A stretch of DNA of 64,000 bases. Source: Cymbomonas tetramitiformis (lineage: Eukaryota; Chlorophyta; Pyramimonadophyceae; Pyramimonadales; Pyramimonadaceae). The position numbers and the translations under genes are program-made. The notes under the pieces are model-generated. The model ran no database searches. It saw nothing but the letters and a program-made list of their open reading frames with translations, and was not told the DNA's origin. Location: the NCBI GenBank assembly GCA_001247695.2, contig LGRX02010010.1, forward strand, positions 1 to 64,000, in the 5' to 3' direction. Numbering within the stretch: the first letter of the stretch is position 1; every line of letters begins with the position of its first letter. Below are positions 36,395 through 45,821 of this stretch, one piece after another.

Positions 36395-39300
36395 AAAGAA
36401 TTAGAATTTAATGCTGAAAACGGTATAGGTTTTGATGACATTCATGTCTTTGAAGAAAAATTCAACAAAAATATTACAATTCACGGAATGACTGATTTGG
36501 GTTGTACAATAATGTATCCGCCAAGTAAAGAAGGTTTGCCCAACAGACCGGAATGGAATTTTGTTTATTATCATTTAAATTCAAGTATTGGACACTACGA
36601 ACCAATAACAAAAATCGAAGCATTTTATGGAATAGCCGACCGACCAAGGTGTTTTAAATGTAAAAGTAAATTGTGTGACTTTTCAAAAAAGGGAACCAAA
36701 CCATTTATTGATTGGAAGAAAGCCATACACTGTGAAGATTGTAATATAAAATTTCCAAATCAGAAATGTTATGATTTACACAAAAATGGGACAGCTTGTC
36801 AACATTTCCATAGGTGCAAAGGTGAGTGTAAAAAGGTTTACGATATAAGAAAAGAACAAGAACACATTTGTGGACATGAATTTTGTCCAAATTGTAAATT
36901 ATATTGTGACATGAGAGAGCATCAATGTTACATTACACCAAAGAAACCAAAAGATGTTGTTGATGAAAGTAAAATAGGATTTTTTGATTTTGAAGCATAC
37001 AATGAAACAAAGCACGAAGTGAATCTGAGTGTTACACAACATTCAAACGGAGAGGAATTTATTCACAGCAATATTGAAGAAGCTTGCAAATTTTTATTTG
37101 CGAATAAACATAAAGGATTCACTTTTATAGCTCATAATGGAAGTAAGTACGATTATGTACTTATCATAGAATACATAATGACAACAATGGATGAAATTCC
37201 TGAAACGGTACAAAATGGTGGAAAAATAATGTATCTAAAATATCAAAACGTGACATTAATGGACAGCTATTTACATTTAACAAATCCATTGAGTAAATTC
37301 TCAAAAATATTCGATTTAAAAGGTGAGAAGAAAGGTTATTTTCCTCACAAGTTTAATACCTCTGAAAATAAAAAATATGAGGGTTTAATACCGGACAAAA
37401 TGTACTATGGATACAATCAAATGAAAGGTGATGCACGAGCGAAATTTTTGGATTGGTATTCGCAAATGAAAAACAATAAATATCATTTTGTGATGGAAAA
37501 AGAAATATTAGATTATTGTCAAAGTGATGTAAGAATTTTACGATTAGGATGGATGGAATATAGAAAGAAAATTTTAGAAATTACAAATGAAGAAATTGAC
37601 CCCACAGCCTATTTAACGATTGCATCATTGACACAAACAATTCATAGGTATTTGCATATGCCTGAAAATTCCATAGCTATTTTGAATAGTGTCATAGGAG
37701 CTAAACAACAATCAAAAATAGGTGACATTTGGTTGGAATATGTAAAACATACAAATAAAATTGATAATTTAATCAAAGAATATAAAATTCCTCATTTCCA
37801 TTTTGGAAACAATGAAAGGCACAAATATGTCGATGGTTATGACCCTGCGACAAATACTATATATGAATTTCTTGGAGATTTTTGGCATGGAAATCCAAAA
37901 ACAAATGGTAAGAATATGTTTAGAAAAAATTACGCCACAAATAAAACATTTTATCAACTGTACGATGAGACCAAAAAAAGATTAGAAAAAATTCAAAGTC
38001 TCGGATATAAAGTTGTTGTAATGTGGGAAAGTAATTTCAAAGAATTACAAAAAAATGACCAAAATGTTATCGATTTTGTAAATAGTTATAACACACCTAT
38101 CGTGTTCAGAGATGCTTTATTTGGCGGGAGAACCGACCCTAAAAAATTATATCACAAATGTGGAGATAATGAAACAATTAGATATGTAGATTTTACAAGT
38201 TTGTATCCTTGGGTTTTAAAATATTGTAAATTTCCTTCAAAACATCCTACAAAAATCTATCAAGAAATTGAATTAAATGGAGTTACTAATATCGAACAAT
38301 TCTTTGGAGTAATAAAATGCACAATAATTCCACCAAATGATTTGGGAATGGCAGTTTTACCATTGAGGAACTTGGGACATTCTAAAATGGAGAAGTTGAC
38401 ATTTCCTTTGACAAAAATGACTGGAACGTGGTGCACCGAAGAGGTAAAATTAGCTATAAAAAAGGGATATAAAATTGAAAAAATTCATCAAGTTGTACAC
38501 TGGGAAAATACATCATATACTATTTTTGAAAGTTTTATTAATACTTTTTTAAAAATAAAACAAGAGGCAAACGATTATCCTGAGTGGGTACAAAGCGAAA
38601 AAGATAAAGATTTGTATATCAAAAAATATTTTGAAAAGGAAGGTATATTATTAGAAAAAGATAAAATATATAAAAATGAAGGATTGAGAACTATTGCTAA
38701 ATTATTTCTCAACAACTTGTGGGGTAGATATTGTTTGAAACCAAATAAAAGACAAAACAAATTCATGAATAGTGCTGAAGTATATGATATTTTATCAGAT
38801 TCAAGAAATGACAATGTTCTAATTCAGCCAATAAAAAACAAAAATGGTGATGTTAAATACCAAGTTGGTTTTAATGTATTAGGTGAATATTCTGAAACAA
38901 ACTGCACCGTTAACGAAGTTATTGGAGTGTTTACAACGGCATATGCAAGAATGAAATTATACAATTTGATGGACGATGTAGGATTTGACAATGTACTATA
39001 TCACGATACCGACTCAGTGGTATACATTGAAAATACAAGTAATAATCATATCTTCAAAGAACAACTTGGTGATTATCTTGGAGAACTGACCGACGAGTTA
39101 GAAAATAAGACATGCATTGAATTTGTATCAACAGCACCTAAATCATATTCATTAAAATTTGATAATGGAACAACAATGACTAAGGTAAAAGGATTTCCAT
39201 TAAATTATGAAAATTCTCAAAGTATCAATCATGAAGAAATCAAAGATATCATTTTATGCAATCACGAAAAAATTGTGGAATTAAAATACGATGTTCTCAG

Positions 39301-39457
39301 AAAACCAAGAAAAATTGATGAAAACAAACATTATGCAGCTCTTGGTATAGAAACTCGAACCGAAACAAAATCATTTTCATTAAATTATGATAAAGGATAC
39401 ATTCAGTGGGACAATTTCAATATCCTACCTTGGGGACATAAAGATATTCCTTTATAA
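36395..39457 (+). pseudogene. Protein-primed DNA polymerase B, 5'-truncated
   Basis: About 1020 codons remain, uninterrupted. Homology to the Element 3 polB starts exactly at the Element 1 tip (ELEFNAENGIGFDD), so about 280 N-terminal codons are lost. Visible: HYEPITKIEAFYG and Cys-rich region, FDFEAYN (Exo I), HNGSKYDY (Exo II), YCQSDV (Exo III), EFLGDFWHGNP insertion, DFTSLYPW (motif A), LNNLWGR (B), YHDTDSV (C), APKSYS. A GTG in the TIR could start a chimeric frame but this is chance. Stop and integrase start are 2 bases apart. Confidence 0.92.
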
Positions 39458-39459
39458 TA

Positions 39460-40617
39460 ATGAGCAAGTCAATCACTGAAAAACAAATACAAGACTTTTA
39501 TCTGAATCCTGAAATAGGACTAAGTGCCGTATCACCATTTACGGCCAAATTAAAATCTCTTGGTTATAAGGTCACACAAAAACAAGTTAAGGAAGCCATC
39601 GAAGCAACTGAAGTCAATCAAACATTTTCTCAAAAAAAGTAAATCAATAGAAAAGAATTATTTTCTATTTACGGTAAAGACCCTAACAAAAATTATGTTC
39701 AGGCTGATTTAGCATTTATTCCTGAATTCAAAAAACAAAATAGAGGCTACTCCGTTATATTGACGGCTATCAATATCAATACACGAAAGGCTTATGCATA
39801 TCCATTGAAATCAAAAACTGTTAAAGACAAAAATAACAAAAACATTGATTCTGCTGAAGGAATAATTCCTGCTTTTAAAAAGTTAATAAAAGATTCAAAA
39901 ATGAATGTATTGACTACGGACAATGGTGTAGAATTTACAAATAAATCTATGAAAAAATTATTAAAGGACAACAATATTGAGCATTATTTAAATGAAACCG
40001 AAGACCATACTACTATGGGTATGGTAGAAAGATTCAATAGAACATTAAAATTAAAATTTAAAAAAATAGAAAAAAGTAAAGACACCGTAAACTGGATTGA
40101 TTATTTGGATTCTGTTGTCAAAAATTATAATAGTACACAAAATTCTGCAAATATCGATAAATCAACTCCTGATAATATGAACCTAACAAAGACCATCAGA
40201 AATATTTTATTGAAAAGGAATAAATTGACTAAGCTTCTTGAAAAAATAGATATAAAACCGGGTGATAAAGTTAGGATTAAAATTAAAACTAAAACGTTTG
40301 ATAAAGAATCTCAACGATGGTCGACAAAAATATATAAAGTAAAATCTATGAAAGGATTGAGTTATATCATCGAAGACGGTAAAGAAACTTTGGCACGTCG
40401 ATATAAACCACGAGAATTATTGGAAGTCCAAGGTAACAATTCTAATAATAAGAAATCCAGTGATGAACCTACAGTTTCTGAATTAGTTTCTAAACAAAAT
40501 AAAAAAGAAAGAACTCTTAGGAAAGAAGGTGTCTCATCTTCTAATCGAATATCTAAAAGGACAAGAAGTCAAAATAAAAATAATAAAGATAATGAAACGG
40601 AAATTGATTTACGATGA
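39460..40617 (+). pseudogene. DD35E integrase with one nonsense codon
   Basis: Starts MSKSITEKQIQDFYLNPE, ends at 40617. An in-frame TAA at 39640-39642 replaces the AAA Lys codon seen in Element 3, after FSQKK. Downstream the frame continues without break: QADLAFIPEF (first Asp), LTTDNGVEFTN (second Asp), MGMVERFN (Glu, 35 residues on), then the SH3-like basic domain GDKVRIKI...YKPREL. The truncated product would lack all catalytic residues. Confidence 0.9.
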
Positions 40618-40646
40618 TTTTTATCGATTGTATTATATATATTGTT

Positions 40647-40844
40647 ATGGTAAGAGCTAATCAAACACAGGCTCAACGAAGGCTGAATAATAATGTTTAT
40701 TGTGGATATAAAGACCCTGCACCCTCAGGTCGTCCGCTTGGAAATAAAATTCAATGTAAAGCTCGTCATCAATTAAGGCGGTATGGAAGAATTTTAAGAG
40801 CACCTCATCCTGCGGATAGACAACAAAATAGACGAAACAATTAA
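40647..40844 (+). CDS. Small basic protein, 65 residues
   Basis: Start chosen at MVRANQTQAQRRLNNN because TATATATATT stands 15 bases before it; an upstream ATG (40614) overlaps the integrase stop as ATGA and would add 11 hydrophobic residues. The protein has CGYKD..PSGRPLGNKIQCKARHQLRRYGR, with two Cys and many Arg. Function unknown. No relative was noticed in Elements 1 or 3. Confidence 0.5.
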   Translation: MVRANQTQAQRRLNNNVYCGYKDPAPSGRPLGNKIQCKARHQLRRYGRILRAPHPADRQQNRRNN

Positions 40845-40868
40845 TATATATGTAATATTATAAAATAT

Positions 40869-41480
40869 ATGCGAAAGATATTGACTGATGATATTGTCAA
40901 ACAATATTGTCTAAACGAATTAGGCTTTAGAAATGCTGCATCTAATAAATCAATATTTCAAGGATATTCTAAATTAGCTTCTAAGAATTATGCTATGACC
41001 GCTCCTTCTCAAAATAGTGTTGAATTCTATACTTCTATTTCTCAAAGTCCTTTGATAAATTCAGTTGATTTGATTCAAAATTTGAAAAGAAGTGATGTCA
41101 ATGTTTTTGTTCCGGGAAAATATACAAGAGCGGACAATTTACAAAGGTTTGCAGATTTAAGTGAATCTGATGTAGAAACTCCAAGAAGTTATGTATCACC
41201 TGATTCAGAACATGATGACGATGTTAAATATTTAGAAAGTTTGTCACCAACTCCAATAAATCAAGGAGAATCTGGACCATCAAAAAGAATGACAATAAAT
41301 CCTTTTTTAAGACAAGCATTATTTAATTCAGCTCATAAAGGTTCACCTAGCCCTAGCCCTGCACGTTTAGATAATGATGATGACGATGATGATATTAGTG
41401 GTGTGGAAATTATAGAAGAAGAAGCAAGTCCACAAATGTATACAAGAGGACAACGTGCAAGTAGAGCTAATCAACCATAA
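40869..41480 (+). CDS. Conserved hypothetical protein, 203 residues
   Basis: Relative of the Element 1 protein at 19210-19791 (shared GYSKLA..NY, PSQNS..FY). The second half is acidic, with a run of Asp codons near residue 175. It follows the integrase in both elements but here is co-oriented with it. AAAATATATG directly before the start resembles the other AT-rich starts. Confidence 0.65.
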   Translation: MRKILTDDIVKQYCLNELGFRNAASNKSIFQGYSKLASKNYAMTAPSQNSVEFYTSISQSPLINSVDLIQNLKRSDVNVFVPGKYTRADNLQRFADLSESDVETPRSYVSPDSEHDDDVKYLESLSPTPINQGESGPSKRMTINPFLRQALFNSAHKGSPSPSPARLDNDDDDDDISGVEIIEEEASPQMYTRGQRASRANQP

Positions 41481-41508
41481 AAATATATATATTAATATAT
41501 ACACATTT

Positions 41509-41727
41509 ATGACTCGTGCTGAATGGAACGAAACATTAAAAAAATGTGCCAAAGAATATCATTCCAAAAAAGGCACGAAACCTCGTAAAAAATATTCCAA
41601 AAAGAAAAAGTTAATTAAATCTGCAAATATACAATCACCACAAGTGACATCACGACCTATTGCAAATTTACCAACAAATAATAACAACCGAGGACCTGCA
41701 AGATTTCCTTTTAATTTAATTGTGTAA
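41509..41727 (+). CDS. Small basic protein, 72 residues
   Basis: Starts MTRAEWNETLKKCAKEYHSKKG, relative of 31291-31743 in Element 1, followed by a Lys-rich stretch (KKYSKKKKLIK). A TATATATATTAATATATA stretch lies before the start. Shorter than the Element 1 protein, lacking its Pro-rich middle. Probably a DNA-binding virion protein; inference. Confidence 0.6.
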   Translation: MTRAEWNETLKKCAKEYHSKKGTKPRKKYSKKKKLIKSANIQSPQVTSRPIANLPTNNNNRGPARFPFNLIV

Positions 41728-41777
41728 ATTTCTTCGGTTTTTCAGGGGGACAAAAAACCTCAAAAAAATAAAATCCA

Positions 41778-41785
41778 CTTAAAGA
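41778..41785 (+). promoter_or_regulatory. CTTAAAGA motif before the TIR RING gene
   Basis: CTTAAAGAGTGTAACTCA, 30 bases before ATG 41815. The Element 3 TIR has the same motif at the same distance before a different gene. Confidence 0.6.
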
Positions 41786-41814
41786 GTGTAACTCAGCAGT
41801 GTAAACAAAGCAAG

Positions 41815-42243
41815 ATGAATACTAATGATAACAAACATTGTTGTATTTGTCTTGAATCTTTTGAACACAAATCTTATGATACATTCAACTTTATTTGTCA
41901 AGTTTGCAACGAAGGTACAATGTGTAATGAGTGTATATGCAAATTAGAAAGTCAAGGTGATGAGTATGTTGAAAAGTGTCCCATATGCCGTGAAGTAAAT
42001 TGGAAATTTCAATTCACCGTGTTATTACATCGTTACTTGTGTGATGAAGTTGAGATGAATGGTGGTTTTGAATGTCAAAGAATTCCGGCTTTAAATCTTA
42101 TGAGAAAATTTTACTATGGTGAAGAAGAGTACAATCATATTGGCGTTAACATGTATGTGATAAAAGGCACACTACACGTAGAGATTAGGAACATAGATGA
42201 TGCTTGTTATATGGAATTCGACATATCATTTGAAGAAGAATAA
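41815..42243 (+). CDS. RING-finger protein carried in the TIR
   Basis: 142 residues. A zinc-binding region spans residues 9-62: CCICLESF, CQVCNEGTMCNECICKLE and CPICRE, in RING-like C3HC4/C4C4 spacing. The C-terminal 80 residues have no known domain. RING proteins often act as E3 ubiquitin ligases, and viruses use them against host defences; that use here is inference. The gene sits inside the TIR between blocks shared with the Element 3 TIR. Confidence 0.75.
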   Translation: MNTNDNKHCCICLESFEHKSYDTFNFICQVCNEGTMCNECICKLESQGDEYVEKCPICREVNWKFQFTVLLHRYLCDEVEMNGGFECQRIPALNLMRKFYYGEEEYNHIGVNMYVIKGTLHVEIRNIDDACYMEFDISFEEE

Positions 42244-42513
42244 ATGATTTAAGAACAATTAACATATATCTTATTGAAACATTAATTTATTTACTTTTTA
42301 TTTACTTTCAATTTTATCTTTATCTTTTTATTGTAGATTTTTTATTTATTTTTTATCGTAGATTTTTTATTTATTTTTATCGTACTCACATTTAATCACG
42401 TAATTTATTCACTATTTATTACGTAATTATTTCTTTAGGGTTTTTTCTTGTATTTATTAATCATTTATTATCGTCTTTAGGGTTTTGGGTGGTGGGCTAT
42501 AATCGGTAGTATA

Positions 42514-43596
42514 CTACTCTTTGCATCCACATTTAGTCATGTATTGGTCGGCTTTTGCAACACACATCGAATTGAAATATCCTAATGCATCGCTTCGGTA
42601 ATTTGGAATATAAAGATTATTCACATTGAATTGTCCACTTCCTAATCTTCCAGATTTAAAGTCAAAATAACTCGGTATATAAGTAGGACCGATTTTATTG
42701 TCAATTTGTACAAGACCGAGAGATTTAGTTTGATAATCCCCTATACGCTGAACAGCATAAATTTCATCAATAGATTGAGAACTTAAACTAAATCGTGTAG
42801 ATTTACTCATACCGTCGTGTGAAGATGTGAAAGAATAGTAATTCTTGAACGGAATTTCAAGAAATCCATCTCTTTTTAATTTTGCGTCGACTGCCGAATC
42901 ATAGACTCCATTTGAGAAGGTGATAGTTTCAATTGTAAAATAAAGTTTTTGTAAAGTAAATCTTCCACCTGAAATTAAAGCTTGTTGGCCGTTGTTATTT
43001 AAACCATTTCCTAATCCCAAGCTATTTTGAACAACACCTAAAACTTCCGGGCCATGCAAATAAAATCGAAGTTGAATAGGTGGCAAAAGAGATGTATCTA
43101 AATAACTCGGCTCGCTCTCTCCTATAAAGCTTCTAAATTCTTGAATTATAAAAGGTCGAAATGTTTTATAATAATTAAGGTCGGTCACTTCAATTTCTTG
43201 GTTTTGTAAAACTCTTTGATAACTAATTTCTTTATTTAAAGTAGTTTGTAAATTGTCTAGAACCGTAGCGACGGTGCTATAACCATTATAACCACTCTGG
43301 ATTTGCACACCTCCAGCCGTGCATTCTACCCGAGAGATTAATTTTTCTAAACCATTTGGAAGCATTGTTCTCAAAAAATCAGCACCTCCCGGAATGGTAA
43401 TATCAGCCTCGTTTGCTCGAGCTTCGCAATGCATTGCAAGTGATTTTAAATTTATAATTACGTTTGAAGGAAGATTCAAAGTTATTGTAGAATTATTTGT
43501 TGCGGTATCTTGGTTTGTAGTTTCAAGACGGAAATAATTCGTGCTATACCCGGAAACCTTTTGAAGAGCATATGCTAAACTTAATGGTAAAGACAT
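42514..43596 (-). pseudogene. Major capsid protein, 3'-truncated
   Basis: Starts MSLPLSLAYALQKVSGYSTN and aligns with the 444-448 residue capsid proteins to about residue 355 (VAKADQY...CGC), where the Element 2 TIR tip begins and a stop is supplied by TIR sequence. About 90 C-terminal residues are lost. The remaining conserved blocks (YFRLETTN, LPNGLEKLI, SYQRVLQNQEI, IQLRFYLHGPEVLG) are intact. Confidence 0.85.
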
Positions 43597-43783
43597 TGTT
43601 TTATATATAATATATTAGTAACATAAATAAAAAAAATTAAAATTGTGAAAGTTCTTTAATAATTATTGACATAGAATAACTTATGCTTCCGTCCCTTGCT
43701 TCCGTGGGGGAAACTAAAGGTATAGGTCTATTTTTGGAGTCGGTCAAGACAAATTCTAATTCAGTCAATTGTGATCCTGACTA
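42517..43783. mobile_element. Fragment X: piece of a fourth Polinton-like element
   Basis: A 1.27 kb stretch holding most of a capsid gene and the end of a penton gene, both minus strand in the usual order. It is bounded on both sides by TIR tips (Element 2 right, Element 3 left) and both genes stop at these borders. Its proteins differ from those of Elements 1 and 3, so it is a separate lineage. Confidence 0.75.
43637..43782 (-). pseudogene. Penton-like protein, C-terminal fragment
   Basis: About 47 codons before the stop at 43637-43639 encode SGSQLTELEFVLTDSKNRP and a SYSMSIIIKEL end, matching the C-termini of the Element 1 and 3 penton-like proteins. The 5' part is cut at the Element 3 TIR tip. 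Too short for a normal ORF search. Confidence 0.8.
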
Positions 43784-44038
43784 CTAGTGTACCGACTATA
43801 GCGTACCACAAACCCTAAAGACGATAATAAATGATTAATAAATACAAGAGAAAACCCTAAAGAAATAATTACGTAATAAATAGTGAATAAATTACGTGAT
43901 TAAATGTGAGTACGATAAAAAATCTACAATAAAAAATAAATAAATAAATCTACAATAAAAAGATAAAGATAAAATTGAAAGTAAATAAAAAGTAAATTAA
44001 TTAATGTTTCAATAAGATATATGTTAATTGTTCTTAAA

Positions 44039-44479
44039 TCATTTCACCATTTTTAAAGATATGATATTTACCCATTCAACATATGCCGAATATTCTTTTT
44101 CATCTTCATTTTCAATATTTAAATCATAGAATTGTTTAGTTTTAATATGTGTAGGGGAGTCCTTGTGTTTAGAATCCAAATAATGTCTATGATACCCTTT
44201 TTCATTTATTCCATTATTTATGTCTTCATAACCTTTCTTTGTAATTTTTGTTAATATTTTTGTAAATGAGGTATCCATCCAAAAATCACAACAACCTTCA
44301 TTTTTTTCGGGGTCAACTTTGACAATCCTTGGTTTGACATATATCAATTCACAAAGAATGTTTTGAGATTCTTCTTCATGTCTTTCTTTGAGTAAATTGC
44401 AAAATTTCAAATACTCATCACTCGATAATTTTGTTTTAACTTCGTCTACAAGATTTTGAATATCATGTGATGTATTCAT
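44039..44479 (-). CDS. Hypothetical protein carried in the TIR, 146 residues
   Basis: A helical, charged N-terminal half (LVDEVKTKLSSDEYLKF, LLKERHEEE) and a C-terminal half with no known domain. It is not related to the RING protein that occupies the same place in the Element 2 TIR, yet both start ATGAATAC after the same leader. CTTAAAGA (44509-44516 on the minus strand) is 30 bases before the ATG. Function unknown. Confidence 0.6.
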   Translation of the reverse strand: MNTSHDIQNLVDEVKTKLSSDEYLKFCNLLKERHEEESQNILCELIYVKPRIVKVDPEKNEGCCDFWMDTSFTKILTKITKKGYEDINNGINEKGYHRHYLDSKHKDSPTHIKTKQFYDLNIENEDEKEYSAYVEWVNIISLKMVK

Positions 44480-44508
44480 CTTGCTTTGTTTAAACTATTG
44501 AGTTACAC

Positions 44509-44516
44509 TCTTTAAG
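44509..44516 (-). promoter_or_regulatory. CTTAAAGA motif before the Element 3 TIR gene
   Basis: Same octamer, same 30-base distance and same surrounding leader as at 41778-41785. Confidence 0.6.
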
Positions 44517-44572
44517 TGGATTTTATTTTTTTGAGGTTTTTTGTCCCCCTGAAAAACCGAAGAAATTTATTA

Positions 44573-45802
44573 CTAAATATACGGTATACGTATCAATTCC
44601 AATACAAAACGTAAAGTGTTATTTGCAAATTGTTCACCGGAAATGTCCGTTATTCTTAACTCAACTTCGTCATCAGCTTCAATATAATTTACACTTGAAT
44701 TTAATGTAAATCTTTTTGCTTTTGTGGTATTGACCGTTATTGTTGAACATCTCAAAAGATATTCCGTACCAATCTTTGGTTGAATTGAAGTATCGGCGTG
44801 TGTTATCTTGAACTTGATATCGTCTGTACCATCAGTAGCTATAGTAGCAAAATCCAAGTAAATAATGAAACTATCATTAGGAAATTGAATGGTTCGTATA
44901 TTTTCATTTCCGGGTGCTGAAAGCGTAGTTACTCTTGAAATTTCTTCATAATTCAATTCTTTATTTACTTTTAAAATATTTATATCCGCGAAAGGAGTTT
45001 GAACAGTATCAGCTTTTATTAAATTAGCACCTCGGATATCACCTAACATATTAATTCTAAAAAATTCATTTGATGGTATATTAGGTCGTTTTCGAAACTG
45101 CAAAGCATACACTGAATCAAATGCTGCTTCATCAACCAGTGATGTATTCAAATCTATAAATGTTGAATTAGCAGATTTTGGCCCTTGCAATTCTAAATTT
45201 GTCTTGGAACCTAATTGTGCATTAATTATAATGTTATTGCATTCTATATCACTACATCCTATTATATCACCTTTCATATTGATACTAAAAAATTTAGGTA
45301 CAGCTGAATCAGGTTTCGTTTGAAAATTTATAAAATATATCGTTGAAACACTCGATAAATCTACACCTGAGGTATTTAAACTTATGAAACTATTACCTGA
45401 TGTTTTATTTCCAAATAAATCAAGATTTGTGGTATTATTTGGTGCGACCAGTTCTGTTTTTCCATTGATTTTTGCATCACCGTTTACTATCAAACCGAAA
45501 GTTGTATTTACTTGCAGTTCACTGCCTGTAACGATTATAACACTATTATCAGTTCCATCCTTCAATTCAATTTGTGCCTTTCCATTATTTAAAATATTTT
45601 TCAAATATCGGAAGTTTATAATTGAAGTATTCAAAACGTCTCTGCCGTATAGATTGTTTACATATACGTCACCAACTGTCCTTTCTATATCATTACCACC
45701 GGGTAGGTTTTGCCACTTAGTAGACCCCCCAGTTGGAGCATTTCCATTTACCGTATTACATTGTATATTTTTACAAACAATATCATTTCCAAAAGAAGAC
45801 AT
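44573..45802 (-). CDS. Fibre-like virion protein with duplicated module
   Basis: 409 residues, starting MSSFGNDIVCKNIQCNTVNG like the 273-residue Element 1 protein. Two related modules follow: residues about 115-195 (NTTNLDLFGNKTSGNSFISL...FFSINMKGD) and 198-270 (LGSKTNLELQGPKSANSTF...FFRINMLGD). The second is almost identical, also at DNA level (45,030-45,225), to the single module of the Element 1 protein. The C-terminal head differs. Probably a vertex spike; inference from tag and position next to the TIR. Confidence 0.6.
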   Translation of the reverse strand: MSSFGNDIVCKNIQCNTVNGNAPTGGSTKWQNLPGGNDIERTVGDVYVNNLYGRDVLNTSIINFRYLKNILNNGKAQIELKDGTDNSVIIVTGSELQVNTTFGLIVNGDAKINGKTELVAPNNTTNLDLFGNKTSGNSFISLNTSGVDLSSVSTIYFINFQTKPDSAVPKFFSINMKGDIIGCSDIECNNIIINAQLGSKTNLELQGPKSANSTFIDLNTSLVDEAAFDSVYALQFRKRPNIPSNEFFRINMLGDIRGANLIKADTVQTPFADINILKVNKELNYEEISRVTTLSAPGNENIRTIQFPNDSFIIYLDFATIATDGTDDIKFKITHADTSIQPKIGTEYLLRCSTITVNTTKAKRFTLNSSVNYIEADDEVELRITDISGEQFANNTLRFVLELIRIPYI

Positions 45803-45821
45803 CTGATATATATATATTAAA

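Larger units (their letters stand above)
36395..42516. mobile_element. Element 2: right part of a second Polinton-like element
   Basis: It runs from a polB cut at 36395 by Element 1 through integrase and three small genes to a right TIR (41728-42516). Its left half, expected to hold capsid genes and the 5' part of polB, is not found to the left of Element 1. It is a close relative of Element 3 in polB and integrase. Confidence 0.85.
41728..42516 (-). repeat. Element 2 right TIR, paired with the Element 3 left TIR
   Basis: Inverted match to 43784-44574 in two blocks: 41728-41820 with 44475-44574, and 42244-42516 with 43784-44038. Between the blocks the two copies carry different genes. The tip reads, outward to inward, AGTATACTACCGATTATAG then ACCCAAAACCCTAAAGACG. 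It includes two AT-rich direct repeats of GTAGATTTTTTATTTATT. Confidence 0.85.
43784..44574 (+). repeat. Element 3 left TIR
   Basis: Inverted counterpart of 41728-42516. The outer block (43784-44038) and the promoter block (44475-44574) match the Element 2 TIR; the gene in between does not. The tip reads ACTAGTGTACCGACTATAG followed by ACAAACCCTAAAGACG. Confidence 0.85.

Noticed and set aside
42280..42480. Promoter or terminator elements in the AT-rich TIR stretch
   Set aside because: The sequence is simple (repeated GATTTTTTATTTATT) and no distinct signal can be defended.
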